Source: Heterocephalus glaber (lineage: Eukaryota; Chordata; Mammalia; Rodentia; Bathyergidae). From it: a DNA stretch of 64,000 bases. Position numbers and translations under genes: made by a program. A model generated the notes under the pieces. That model saw only the letters and a list, made by a program, of their open reading frames with translations. It did not search any database and was not told the origin of the DNA. The stretch covers positions 27,269,008 through 27,333,007 of the forward strand of contig NW_004624747.1 of the NCBI RefSeq assembly GCF_000247695.1. The letters are read 5' to 3'. Below are positions 36,860-48,424 of this stretch, in pieces. How positions within the stretch are numbered: position 1 is the stretch's first letter; each line of letters opens with the position of its first letter.

Positions 36860-37049
36860 TCTTCATACATAGTTTAAAGGTTTATTCCTAGGTATTTTAA
36901 TTTGGGAAGGATGGGTGCTTTTCTTTTAAAGGTAAAAAAAATTGATAGAATGAACATGTAAAGAGATTCTGCTATACTCAGAGTCAGATCCTCAACCAAA
37001 ATAGGGGTGAAACAAGTTAAACAAATTATAGCAAAGAAGCTTTTACTTT

Positions 37050-39665
37050 ATCACGTTAGTTACTTTTCTCTCATTGCTCAGACAAAGTACCTGACGCCCA
37101 GTGTTAGAAGGGAAGGGATTTATCTGGCTTGCAGTTCATAGAGGTCTCCATCCATAATCAGCTGGCGCTGAGGCTGGGAGGGCAGACAGGCCTCAGCGGA
37201 GAACAACACGGAGGCACAGGCAGCGGAGGCGACAGGAGAGCTAACGGCGCCTCCCTGTCCCTTCTGTGTCCTTCAGACTGCCTGGGCGGGCAGCACTCAC
37301 ACCCTTGATCCTAGAGCCTTTGAGCCTAGCGTGGCACCGTGACTCGATCCCAGCGTCACACGCTCCAGATCCAGCATTTGAGGGGCCAGGGGCGGAATGT
37401 TAGGTCTGGGCCTAGAAGGTTCCTCAAAGCCTCCTGCACATTCCTTCACACAGAATGCGTTCAGTCCCTCTCCGAGAGCTGCTGAAGCCCTGACCGTTTC
37501 AGCATTGGCGAAGAGTCCAAATCTCCTCTGAGATTTAAGGCAAACTCTTAACTGCAAGCCCCTGTACAAATGAAAAGAAAGTCAAACACTTTCAGTTGTA
37601 TAAGATACACAGTGCCATTCCAAAAGGTACAAATAGGGAGATACAAAGGAATGGGACCAAGGCAAGTCCAAAATCCAGCAGGACAAACACTAAGTCCCAC
37701 AGTTCCACTCCCAGCATCCTGGGCAATCTGTGTGGGAAGTTGTCGCCTCCAAAGGGCTTGGGTGGCTCCGCCTCTGTTGCACTTCCGGTGGTTGTAGCTC
37801 CTACTGCTGTAGCTTCCATGGCTTCTCTCTTGGGTCGGCTCTGCTCCCTTCTTGCAATTTTCCTCAGACAACACACACTCCTGGCTTCTCCAAACTTCTG
37901 GGGTCTCCAGTGAACCTTCAGCTTCCCACTCACAGCTTCACACACTGACCTCTCAGGGGCATCCTGCCCGGCCTCCCAGGCTTCTTCTGAAATCTGGGTG
38001 GAAGCCTTCCTGACCCCAACTCTTGCATTCTGCATGCGCCTAAAACCAGTGCCACGTGGGTGATGCCAAGGTCTGCTGTCAGCGGGAGCAGTGGAGGCCA
38101 GGCTTCCTCGCTCTTGGCTGTAGGGGTCCAGTGCCTGTGAACCAGATCCTGGGGAACAACTTCCCTAGGCTGCCGCCATTCTGGAACGTGGTGCTCCGGG
38201 GCTTTCTTCTCAAAGCAAAACCTTTCACCTTTACAACTCTGAGGCTGCCAAGCGGGGAGTCCTGCTGCTTCCTGTGATGCCCTCAGGCCATCTTTTCTAT
38301 TCTCCTGTTCCTTCTCAGCAATCATGATCTTCTCTGTTCTATCTTTGCAGTCCACAGCTTTAGTGGAACTTCCTCTCTGGCCAAACTCAAAATGTTTTCA
38401 ATCATTTTGCTGGGCTTTTTGCTCTTGGCAACATAGATCTGGCTAAAAGCTCCCAACAGCAGCCATGCCCCCACTTCAATATTTGGCTGCCTTGAAATTT
38501 TTTCTGCAAGACTCATTAGTCCACTGCCCCATCTCAGCCTCAGGCAGTCTCTGAACAGGAGCAAAATGCAGACTGTCTTCCTGCCAAGCCATAACGCACA
38601 TCATCTGGAGTCCAAAGAGCCAAGGCAGTCCTCCTTCCTAACCTGGTCTTTGTTGTGCCCAGATTACGAAGTCCCAAAGACCACCAGGAGGCCGTTTCCG
38701 ATGTAAGCACACGAGGGTCGTTTATTCAAGCTTAAGCAGGGACTCTCAACTGTCACCGACACAGCGGATAGAGATTGACAGCCCCGAGTTCCAAATTAGC
38801 AGGGTTTTTATAGAGGTTACAGCAAGCTTCGGTCATTAGCAGCCATGTGATTGGTTAACATTTAGCAAGTATGAAGTGTCGAATTTTGATTGGCTAGGCT
38901 CATTGAGGGTTGAAGGGGATTATGTATAGGTTTTTACAAGAAAAATGGGGACAAAGGTTAGTGGTCTACTGTCACGTACTGATGGTCAGCAGACATCTTG
39001 ACTCATGGTCATGACCACCTTGTGTGGACAGTCAGCTCGTGAACAGATTGTCCTATAGATAGTGGGCCCGGGACACTTGTTTCTAGGGCGAACAGATGGC
39101 TGAGTCATGAGCTTAGGAATCTTGAGTTACAGATCATGTCTTTTGTCCCAGATTAAGCACATTTAATCATTAATTTGAAAGAACAAAGGAGACTGCTCCA
39201 TTTTGGACAAAATGGAGTCATTATGGTCTCACATTAGCAAAATGGAGTCACTTTTGGTCTCACACTTTACCAGCTTTCTGGTCTTCTGAGCTCTGACCAG
39301 AATCTCCCATAAACAGCCTAAGGCTTTCCAGGGCTGCTTCTGTAGCCAAGGTCTCCAGATCTTTCCTAACTCTTCCCCTTCCCACAAGCCAGGTCCAAGG
39401 GCTTTTGAGCCACAAGGCTTGGGAATGTCGCAGCAACAACCCCACTTCTCTGGTACCAAATTTCTATGTTAATTACTTTTCTCTCATTGCTCTAGACAAA
39501 ACACCCGCCCCCCAAGGTTGGAGGGGAGGGGTTTATCTGCCTTACAGTTTGTAGAGGTCTCAGTCCATAATCAGCTGGCTCCGAGGCTGGGATGGCAAAC
39601 AGGCATCAGCGGAGAACAACATGGCGCACGGGCAGCAAAGGCGACAAAGGGGAGGGCAGGACGGG
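37050..39665 (-). mobile_element. ERVL-MaLR element: LTR - internal - LTR, minus strand
   Basis: Two similar direct LTR segments (37050-37245 and 39465-39665) share 'ttacttttctctcattgctc' and 'cataatcagctggc' on the plus strand. Just inside the upstream (right-hand) LTR, 39442-39458 reads on the minus strand as TGGTACCAGAGAAGTGG, a tRNA-Leu type primer-binding site. The internal region (37250-39440) is MaLR-like; landmarks include minus-strand 'ggacttgccttggtcccatt' and 'tggaatggcactgtgtatct'. MaLRs lack pol and env and depend on other elements, so the long minus frame at 37592-38035 is a gag-like leftover. A second LTR (38654-39264) is inserted in it. The upstream LTR is cut off by SINE sequence at about 39670. 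Confidence 0.78.
38654..39264 (-). mobile_element. Solo LTR of a different ERV, nested in the MaLR
   Basis: About 611 bp, minus-strand ends TGTGAG...GGCACA. A TATA box (38803-38814, TCTATAAAAACC on minus) is followed ~85 nt later by AATAAA (38721-38726) and a short R/U5. Flanks CTTTGT and CTTTAC suggest a decayed 6-bp target duplication, as class II ERVs make. The family was not identified; no internal sequence remains. Confidence 0.72.
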
Positions 39666-39679
39666 GCTTTTCTGTTTTC

Positions 39680-39860
39680 TTATCTTTTCAGTCCTGGGCA
39701 TTGAACCAGGTCCTTTGTGCTGAGCACAATTTATCTGTTTATCTATTGATTTATACTTATGAGATAGGGTCTCACTAAGTTGCTCTGGCCGGGCTGGAAC
39801 TTGCGAGGCTCCTGCCTCAGCCTCCCAGAGTGCTGGGATGATGGGCCTGGCTTCACACCG
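39680..39860 (-). repeat. Chimeric B1+ID SINE, reverse
   Basis: Reverse ID part 'tcctgggcattgaacc', A/T linker, reverse B1 'gagatagggtctcactaag' to 'gatgggcctggc'. Confidence 0.75.
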
Positions 39861-40058
39861 GGGTTAGCTTGCTTTCTCCCCACTGTTAGCATTCTCCGTG
39901 AATTTCAAAACAGGCTGAGTGTAGGGATGTTCCATTGTTGCTTAAATGTATATTTCTCCCACTTTCATGAAGGTGGAGAGTCCTTTAATTTGTATACAGA
40001 ACATTTAGTTCACTTTAGCACAAAGTTTCCTTTGTCTCCTTTAAGGATTAGGCTATTT

Positions 40059-40149
40059 GGGCCAGGGATTTAGCTCAGTGGTTCCGCTGCCTGCCTCACA
40101 ACTGCAAGGTCCCAAGTTCGATCCCTGGTACCAAAGGAAAAAAAAAAAA
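40059..40149 (+). repeat. ID-like tRNA SINE with perfect TSD
   Basis: Complete body ending 'ggtacc'. A 13-bp duplication 'gattaggctattt' flanks it (40046-40058 and 40150-40162). Confidence 0.96.
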
Positions 40150-40164
40150 GATTAGGCTATTTAT

Positions 40165-40500
40165 CTTTGGCCGTCATTTGGTATGGATCTGTAAAATGAT
40201 CTTTGGACTTTCCAACCCATTGCAAACATTCTCCCAGTCCTTCCTTTGTCTATAGATGTTTTCAGCAGTTTTGACTACGCAGTAAAAGTTGCGGTAAATA
40301 TTATCTTTTTTTTGTTTGTTTTGGTACCGGGGATCGAACTCGCGTCCTTGTGCTTGCGCAGCAGGCGGGGAAACCACTGAGCTACATCCCCGGCCCTATA
40401 TTATATTTTTCTTGTAGCTTCTGGGTTTCTGTTGGTTGTAAATGTTTCCCTTGACTATTAATCGTATTACAATCTCACAGCGACGGCAACATTTTAGTAT
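40165..40500 (-). mobile_element. Probable old LINE-1 ORF2 fragment
   Basis: 'ttgcaaacattctcccagtc' is the reverse of a common L1 ORF2 stretch. Interrupted by an ID-like SINE. Confidence 0.5.
40305..40396 (-). repeat. ID-like tRNA SINE
   Basis: Reverse copy 'ggtaccggggatcgaac' to 'gagctacatccccggcc'. Flanks 'aatattat' / 'tatattat'. Confidence 0.93.
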
Positions 40501-40554
40501 TATCTTTAATTATCTTGATTATTATCCCATGGTCCAGGCCCGGCAGGGTCTGGG

Positions 40555-40750
40555 AAGAAACCGGCCCATTTGACCCCGCCCACACACCCTCCAGACCACG
40601 CCCACTACAGACCCGCCCAACCAAGCCACACCCTTGTCGAGACCCGCCCACACCAACCATTTAAGCTCCGCCCACCACCCGCTTCAGGCCCCGCCCAGTG
40701 AGCCCCACCCAGTCTGCCCTCAACTTCCCAGGGGCGGCCCACTTCAGGCC
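40555..40750 (+). promoter_or_regulatory. Array of GC/CACCC boxes
   Basis: About eight CCCGCCC, CCACGCCC or CCACACCC motifs spaced ~18-22 bp in 150 bases, then GC-rich sequence and a good GTAAGC donor at 40816. It may be a degenerate minisatellite or a real promoter with an untranslated exon; sequence alone does not decide. Confidence 0.45.
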
Positions 40751-40916
40751 GGCCTTCCCTTCCTGTGCTGCTCGCAGGAATTGGCCTTGGCCGTAGCTTC
40801 TGCCTCTTTACTCTGGTAAGCAAATGCCCCTTCTGTGTCCCACAGCTGCCTGAGCTCTTCTCGAACGTGTCTTCAACTGTAAGTGTTTAAAAGCATTTTA
40901 TCCAGTTGAAGAAAGA

Positions 40917-41090
40917 CCAGGCATGGTGGGGCACACCTGTGTCCCAGCACTCTGGAGGCTGAGGCAGGAGGATGCAAGTTCCAGACCAGCCTGGGCAACT
41001 TAGTGAGACCCTGTGTCAAAATGAAAACTGAAAAGGGGGATGGAGCTCAGTGACGCTCTGGGTTTGCCGCCACTCCCTCAAAAACAAAGA
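40917..41090 (+). repeat. Chimeric B1+ID SINE
   Basis: B1 'accaggcatggtggggc' to 'gaccctgtgtcaaaat', then a decayed ID part 'gggggatggagctcagtg'. Confidence 0.75.
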
Positions 41091-41269
41091 ATAATTCAAC
41101 AGGACCCAGCCGGCACCCTTAAAGATGCGGAGGGTGATTGGAGGACAGCCCATCCTCCCACGGTTTGCTGTCACCCAGAGACAGCGAATCTTCCTGTTCC
41201 TGCAGGCTTTGTGTTACATTCCGCAATCAGATCTCTATTTTAAAATTTGTCTAAAATTTTTCTTTTTTT

Positions 41270-41385
41270 TCCCCAAGACAAGGTCTCTCTTGCTCTGTCT
41301 CCCAGGCTGGCCTCGAACTCGTGGTGAGGCTCCTGCCTCAGCCTCCGGAGTGCTGGGAGACAGGCGTGCCCACCACGCCCAGCTG
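41270..41385 (-). repeat. B1 SINE
   Basis: Reverse B1: 'aagacaaggtctctcttgc' to 'caccacgcccagc'. Confidence 0.85.
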
Positions 41386-42427
41386 TCTTGCACCTGAATG
41401 TTATTTGAGTGCTGTCACTTTTGGCAAGTGGAATATTTTCTTCCTTTTAAAGTTCCAGCTGGTTATGGCTCAGGTACCAAAGAAATTTCAAGGATTGCTC
41501 TTATTCCAACCACCTTAACAAACTCCCTTGTTTATGATTTATTCTGCGAACCCTTTGCTTTTCTGAGAATGCATCCTTATCAGTGAAAGGACAGTATCAC
41601 CGCATCGCTCTCGGTTATGCTTGTTACTCCTCTCCTATTGTTGACCAGGCTGCTGACGGTTGTGGAATAATAATGCGACTCACGTTCGTGCCGGGCTCCT
41701 GGCTTCAGGACACCATGTGTCACCATTCTGCATGATCTTGCTCTTGGTCTTGGGGAGCGTCACCTGCAGGCCGAAGACCTTCTGAGGGCTTCTATGAGCA
41801 GCACCACTGGTGTCCACTGAGCAGGGGCTGCTTGTCCCTCGGCTTTGGGAAGCGATGCTTCTGGCCTGGCCCTGCCCCAGCTGGCACTGCCTGGCATCGT
41901 CTGTGGTCGGTGGCGGGACAGATCCAGCGGCTGGGTGGCCCGAGAGCCTAGCCAGGGCGAGGTCTGGAGTGGTGACCGGCGCCCTTGTCTCTGTGGTCAG
42001 TGTCCACATGGAGCAGCGCTCGGAGCTGGCGGCATCCTGGGGGATGAGGGCCCAGCTGGCTTCGGGCAGGACCGAGCCTAGGCCTCAGGGGCTGTGTCCT
42101 CAGGGAGCCCAGAGGCCTCACTGTCCCCTGCAGGGGCCCGCTGCATCTTCTCTGGCTCAGCGTCTCTGCAGGTGTCTGGTGCACCCTGGGCCTCTGGATT
42201 TTAACAACCAGAGATGGAGCCATGCCTTGTGCTGAGGCCTTTAAATACCAGGTGACGCAGTCGGGCTGCCTGTCCTCGAGCCCCCTTGGGGTTTGTCCTG
42301 TGCATTCCCTGGCCTCAGGCTGGGCTCCAGGAGAGGCACAGTGGGGCGGGGACACAGGGGCATTCTTGGGGGTGTTAGGGCTGGTGGCCGGTGACAGCGC
42401 TGTTTCTTTTTCTTCCCTTTCCTCCTC

Positions 42428-42585
42428 CTCCTTGTGGTACTGAAGATTGACTCCAAGTCCTCCCTACTGTGCTCCACCCCAGCCCTTTTTACTTTTTAAT
42501 TAGAGGCAGGATCGCACTAAATCATGTAGGCTGGGCTCAAACTTGCCATCCTCCTGCCTCAGCCTCCCCGAGTGAGGAGTCATGG
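42428..42585 (-). repeat. Chimeric B1+ID SINE, reverse
   Basis: Reverse ID part 'gtggtactgaagattg' to 'ccaccccagccc', then reverse B1 'gaggcaggatcgcacta'. Confidence 0.78.
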
Positions 42586-42884
42586 GAGTCGGTTGTCTTG
42601 CCTGCTAATGCACCTGAGCACACAGCTGCAGAACCCAGCCTGACTTCAGCCTCTGTGCTTTGGCTCCTCTTCGCTCACGGACTGCACAGTGCAGCTACTC
42701 TGTTCTGCTGCCCGTGCACCAGACTCCTGCGCAGCCCTCTGCCTTCTGTCTGGGGAGTTTGCCAACCCCACATGCCGAGGGCTGCTCCCTCTCCTCGGTC
42801 CGATCTCTGGTAAACTCACCTCCCCAAGCCCTTTCCTAGGCCATCACCACCTGCTCTCTGTGAGGCCTCCACCTTTTTAAATTT

Positions 42885-43020
42885 TATTTTTTCTGGCTTT
42901 TTGAGACAGGCTCTCACTGTGCAGCCCAGGCTGGCCTTGAACTCATGTACCCCAGGCTGGCCTCAGACTTGTGTCAATCCTCCTGCCTCAGCCTCCTCAG
43001 AACTGGGATGACAGGCATTT
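42885..43020 (-). repeat. B1 SINE
   Basis: Reverse B1 with duplicated 'ccaggctggcct' section, T-rich head at left. Confidence 0.85.
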
Positions 43021-43589
43021 AAGCAGAGTTTTGTCAAAGCTCTGACCATGGAAGGGCACATCTCATGTCTGTCCACTGGGGCTGATGGAACATAATGCAG
43101 GAGCCTGGGGCTCACAAACAACAGTTTGTTCGCAGTTCTGGGAGTTGGAAGTTGAGGTGGGGCAGCAGCGGAGTTGGTGTCCCATGAAGGTCCCCATGCA
43201 GGTCTGCCCGTGGGACCCTTCTCACTGTCCTCGTGTGGTGGGCGTGTGGGAAGCTCGAATCCATGACAGGGGCAGGGCTCAGCAGGCAGTGCCCACATGG
43301 GTCCGAGTGGACGCAGGTCTCCACTGTGCAGCACAGCGTCAGATCTCCCGACGCGAATCGGTAAATTCAGCGTAATTCCAGAGGACAGGCAGCGGCTTTG
43401 GAGGGAATGGACAGGGCCTTTTGCAGTCCTTGGAGGCTCAGCCAAGGCTGCGGGGACTTCTGGGCTTGGGCAAAGCAGTCCAAGCAGGACAGCGTGGAGC
43501 CGGCGCAGGACAGACGGACCAACAAGCCGAGGGCAGGTGTGGAGTAGGCATGGTGGAGGTTTGCAGGCCCTAGCAGAAGCGCTGTCTTC

Positions 43590-43990
43590 CTCAGATGGTG
43601 CTGGGAAAATTGGATGTCCATGGGCAGAAGGGCGTCAGTTAATGCTTTTAGTTACAATTGAATCTTAGCTCAAAAAGGATAAAAAAGAGTCACAGGTTGG
43701 GGCCGGGCATTTAGCTCAGTGGTTCTATCACCTGCCTTGAAAGTGCAAGGACCCGAGTTCAATCCCTGGTAACCACTCCATCCCCCCCCACCCCCCCGGG
43801 CAAAAAAAAGTTACAGGTAAAGCCTGAAACTATTAAACTCCTAGAAGAAAACACGGGAGAATCAGACCTTGGGGAGGCGAAGAATTGTGAGGTGCAACAC
43901 AGAAAAGTTTGCTCTGTAATGCAAAGCAGGCAAATCAGACTTCACTGAAATCAGTAAGTGCTCGTCAGGAGACCCCGCAGAGGGCAGGAA
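43590..43990 (+). mobile_element. LINE-1 ORF2 fragment, split by SINE
   Basis: 'ggtgctgggaaaattggatg', then after the SINE 'gcctgaaactattaaactcc' and 'tagaagaaaacacggg', are sequential L1 ORF2 motifs in forward orientation. Confidence 0.82.
43700..43808 (+). repeat. ID-like tRNA SINE
   Basis: Body ends 'ggtaacc', then a C-rich, A-rich tail. It sits inside the L1 fragment; flanks 'tcacaggt' / 'ttacaggt'. Confidence 0.9.
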
Positions 43991-46900
43991 GGACGCGCGG
44001 CCCCTCCGGGGGAAGCCGTGGGCCACAGCCCCCAAGCTCAGGACGAAAACGCAGCAAAGCCTTAAACTGGGCGAAATGGACGGGATGAGGGTCACGGAGG
44101 CGCTCGGTCCCCCGTCTCGGGGAGTGGCGTGGACCATGGGCCCTGAGCCCGCTGCCGGGGCCCACAGGGGAGAGATCGAGGCTCGGAGCCCGGTCCTGAC
44201 CCTGGGGTGACAGGGCCCGCTCCTCCCCACCCCGGGGTCCTCGCTGAGCTCACACCGTGTGAGCGGCGGTGACCTGCTCCGCAGGCTGGCGTCATCTCAG
44301 AGGACAGAGATGAGGGAGAGACACACGCAGGCTCCGAGAGGGAAGACATGGGCGGGGCTCCAGCGCCGTGCAGTGAGCCGTGTGGGCCACACGGGGGCGC
44401 CCGCGCTCCATGCTCTGTCACAGGATCTGCTGCAGGCCCCTCCCTCGAGGTCCCTCCGGCCACCTCCTCCGAGGTCAGCCCTGGCGGATGTGCTGGTGGC
44501 CGGTGAGGAGAGCCCTGCGGGTGCCAGCGCCCCTGCCGTGCATGGGCGTGGGGAGCGCGAGTCCACCTGTGTCCTGGGCCCAGGATGCGGTGTCCTCAGA
44601 GCTGCCGCAGCCCGGGACCCCAGGTTCTCCCCTGGGGGCGGCTCACAGAGAGGCCCGAGCTGGAGGAGGTGCACAGAAACCAGCACCGGGACTCGCGATT
44701 CCCACCCGGCCAAGGCCCAGCGCTGCGGCCCCCACGCTCGGGACGGGCGGGCTTCAGGGACAGGAAGGCACAGCCTCGTCCTGGGTCTGTCCACTCTGAG
44801 TCTGGGCCAGAGGGGCCCCGGAGGACGGGCCACTTGGAAGCCGGCCAGGCCCAGGCCCCGAGGCCATTCCCACCTGTCCTGCTCCGGGAGTCACTCTGCG
44901 CACGGTCGGCCTGGCTCCAGTAGAGCCCGACACACAGCCACAAGGGCCAGGCCGGCAGCCAGCGAGCGCTCATCTGCCCGGGCCAGGACGAGGGGCCCCG
45001 TGCCGCAGCCCTTTCCTTTGCAGACGGGGAAGGGCCACAGGTGCCAGGGCCGGAGCGCCCAGGGACAGGCACGGCGAGGAGCCTGTGGGGCGGAGAGGCG
45101 GGGCGCTGGGACCTCCGTGTGAGCTCACAGCCCCGCTGGGTGGGGCAGGAGCGGAGGGCGGCCACCGGGGAGGACAGCCGGCGCCGCGGGGCACCGCCAC
45201 CAGGGGGCAGCAGAGCCAGGCCTGTGGTTCCTGCCGCCTGCAGAGGCTAGGAAGCTGGGCACGTGCTAGGCCAGGCGAACCTGTCACTTTCTGGGGGAGG
45301 GAGAGCCCGGGTGGCCGGGGTGGGCGGCCGAGGCCAGTCCTCCCCTGCCGGGAGCGGCTCCCAGCCTGCCGGTCGCAAGGCCCTGCCAGATGCCGACAGC
45401 TATTAAGCCCTGCGCTACCTACCAGGGCGGCAGGAGCGGCGGCTTTGGGCACAGGTGGCCTCGTCCTCCTCGGAGGCAGCCGCCCCTGGCCTGCGAGTGG
45501 CAGGGGTTAAGGCGCCCCCTGCAGGCAGAGGAGGTGCAGGCTCAGGTCGGGGCTTGGTCGGGAGCAGTGGTTGCAGCATGCCTCTGTCCTTATCCTTTTC
45601 CCTCGCCCTGTCTGCCGTGGGGGGACCCAGCCCCAGCTCCCTGCGCTTGGTGCCTCCAAGCCAGAGGGTCCCGTGGCTCAGTCTGCAGACTGCCACTTGG
45701 GTCTCTGCCATAGGACACTGTAGCCCCCAGGCAGCCCGAGTTTCTATGCTGATGTGGGGTGACCAGGGTCAGTCTTGTGGTGGGCTGCAGCTCCCAGGCT
45801 GGGCCCTGTGCTCCCAGAAACCTCCCTGTCAGGTGCCAGGCGCCAAGCCCTGCGCCAGAGCCTGATGGCCGGTGTCCGACACTCTCCGCCTGGTCCCTGG
45901 GCTCGGTGGCAAAGCTGGGCACTCTGCCTGGCGTCCTCTGGTCCTGGTACAGGTCTGACTGGCTTGTGGCCTCCTGCCAGGTTCACCAGTGGCGAGGGGT
46001 GGCGGGGGACATGGCAGAACAGTGTGATGCCCTGTGTGGAGAGGCAAATGCAGGGCACATGGTGGTGTCACCCTCCGCCCTCTGCTGGCTGGGTGCAGGA
46101 GGCAGGGGTCGGGCAGCTGAGGGCGGCATCCACCCCGATGGCCGCCACACGCAGGGCCTTGCAGCACAATGGCCTCGGAAGCCCGAGGCAGAGTCAGACT
46201 TGAGCCGGGGCCTGGCCCTGGCAGAGCCTCCCCGGGCTGTGGGGATGGCATATCCGTGACACTGGCCCCAGGCCCCCCCCTGGGGGTTTGTCGCCCAGGA
46301 TCCAGAGCCTGGGGCCACCCTGGTACTAGACCAGCCTCGGGGCCTTTGCCAGCGCACGCGTGGCTAGAGCATGCTGGGCCAGTGTAGTTAGGCCCCGAGG
46401 CCTGGTGGGCTGCTAGGCGGGAGTCAGAGCTGGCGGGGAAGAGCGGCCGTGTCCACATTCCTCCCTGCTGAGGTCACATGTGTCGTGTCATTAGTCAGCT
46501 CCCAGTCCCAGCGGAGGCCAGAGGGACTCTGCTCCTCAGGCGGCAGGGAAGTTTAGAAAAGAGCTGGGGGTGTGGAGCATCATGTGGCGGGGTCAGGCCT
46601 GGGGACTGGGTGGCCGGGAGCCTGGTCAGGGCTCACCCCAGAGACGCCCACGTGCAAGGTCGGGCCTGGGCTCTGTCCCACAGCTCTGAAGTGTAGATGC
46701 AGCCCCTTGGGGTCCTCAGGCACCGGAGAGACGTGCGGAAGCCTCGCAGTCAGCGTGCTGCAGGGTCCCTAGCCGGTGACCGTCCCGCTGTGCAGAGGCC
46801 TGGGGAGCCAGGCCGACCCTGGGCGCAGGGGGAGGAAGAGGGGAGCTCGGGGGTGGGGCTGGGTGGACGGGCGGCACAGCCCACAGCTGCTATTCCCAGA

Positions 46901-47335
46901 ACCGGCCCAGGGCAGACACCACCCTCGGGTGCCGGGAAGCACCAGGAGCCACACGGTGGCCGAGACGGGCGGGAAGACAGTGCCCGGCGTGGGCGGGACC
47001 AGGGTCCCCTCTCAAGGGTGGCAGGGCAGGCAGCCGCTTACGGGTCGGGCCACAGACGTGATCTCCCGTGCCTCATGCAGCCAGGGCTCCCTCCCGCTTA
47101 CATGCTGGGCCTTGAGTGTTTTTTCCTTTCCCGGATGCTGGGGATGGAATGGGGGGCCTGGCACGTACTGGGCCCAAGTCCTGTCCCCATGAGAGGGCTC
47201 GGCTCCTGGGGCCATGGGCAGAACCACTGCGGGGATCCCGAGAAGCCCCAGCTGGAAAACACCTCGGGGCCTGGGCTGAGTCTCCCACCATGTGGATTTG
47301 GGAAAAGCTGGGTGGGTCGGGGGAGGGAGGGAGGA
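43991..47335. other. GC-rich intergenic, unique
   Basis: GC-rich with moderate CpG at 44.1-45.4 kb. Large frames on both strands are compositional. A reverse ID-like scrap lies near 47135. No gene recognised. Confidence 0.45.
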
Positions 47336-47339
47336 GAGA

Positions 47340-47790
47340 AGAATCTGACTCAAGTTGGAGAAGCTATTATCAAATATTTCCCTAATTGCAAAAAAATTAA
47401 AGGACTGAGGAATGCCAAGAAAATAAAGTACAAGTGTACTAGGCGTTGGCTTTTCTGGCAAACCAAATTAGTCTGTAATCACTTTTAAAAAGATATAAAA
47501 GGAATTGCTTCCCCAAATGTGATAGCTTAAACCGGGCTTTTTATCTGTTTCCCCAGAAACACTGCAGTTTGAAGGGAACCATATTAACTGAAGACGGCGA
47601 ATTCGTCGGGTAATTGCTTTCTATTATAAATCTAAGCAACATTTAACACCGCCAGGGAATGCAAAATTATCAGGAAAGCTGAATGCAGAAATCGCCTTTT
47701 TTCAAGTTGAAAGGTCTGTTTTCCCACTTGGAGGCAAATGTTTTAGGGTTTGCAGAACACCATTTCGTATCACTCAGCAATGTCGTGGGG
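47340..47790. promoter_or_regulatory. AT-rich unique island, candidate enhancer
   Basis: Sharp AT-rich island in GC-rich surroundings, not resembling any repeat here. It contains TAATTG/AATTAG homeobox-type cores. Regulatory role is inference only. Confidence 0.3.
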
Positions 47791-48070
47791 CCTGGTTACC
47801 GAGCTCCCAGGCCCTGCTGTTGACAGGTCTCATGGCAAGTGTCACCCTGCAGCGGCTCTGCCGCTCGATCTTCCTTAACCATTACTTAATCGGGAGCCAT
47901 GACAGGGCGGCGTGTAGCTTCTCCTGGCTTAGGGATTGCAGCGTCTGTGGCAACCTGCTGTGGTCTGAGCCCCCAGCACATGGTGAACCCCAGCCCAAGA
48001 CCCTGGTGCCGGATGTGAGCCCTTGGGTGGTGGTCAGGTCTGGCTGGGGCCTTGTAGGTGAGCAGCATGG

Positions 48071-48156
48071 TTTTTGTTTTTTGGTACCGGAGATCTAACT
48101 CAGGACCTTGTGCTTGTGAGGCAGGTGGCGGAACCACTGAGCTAAGTCCTTGCCCT
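48071..48156 (-). repeat. ID-like tRNA SINE with perfect TSD
   Basis: Reverse copy. 9-bp duplication 'gcagcatgg' (48062-48070 and 48157-48165). Confidence 0.95.
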
Positions 48157-48339
48157 GCAGCATGGGCTTTGGAGAGGGCCTCACACCAACCCTCGAGGAC
48201 ATGGAGAGCCTGCCATGCTCAGGGCTGCCAGGTCCCCATCTGGCCTTGAAGGTCCAGAACTGTGAGCCACATGTTTCTACTGTTTATAAGCTGCCCGACT
48301 GTGGCATTTCGTGGTAACAGCCCAAATGGGTTTGTTTGG

Positions 48340-48417
48340 GATTTTTTTGGTACCGGGGATCGAACTCGGGACCTTGTGATTGCAGGCGCTGGAACCATTG
48401 AGCTAAATCCCCAGCCC
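48340..48417 (-). repeat. ID-like tRNA SINE
   Basis: Reverse copy 'ggtaccggggatcgaac' to 'gagctaaatccccagcc'. Confidence 0.94.
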
Positions 48418-48424
48418 GATTTGT

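Noticed and set aside
37592..38035. 147-codon minus frame as a cellular gene
   Set aside because: It lies within the MaLR internal region and matches its known layout.
44259..45122. Long open frame of 287 codons
   Set aside because: GC-rich shadow ORF; frames are open on both strands, there are no known motifs, and composition is Arg/Pro/Ser/Gly as expected from GC bias.
46697..47488. 263-codon plus frame
   Set aside because: No similarity recognised, spans a decayed SINE and AT-rich island; no splice or start support.
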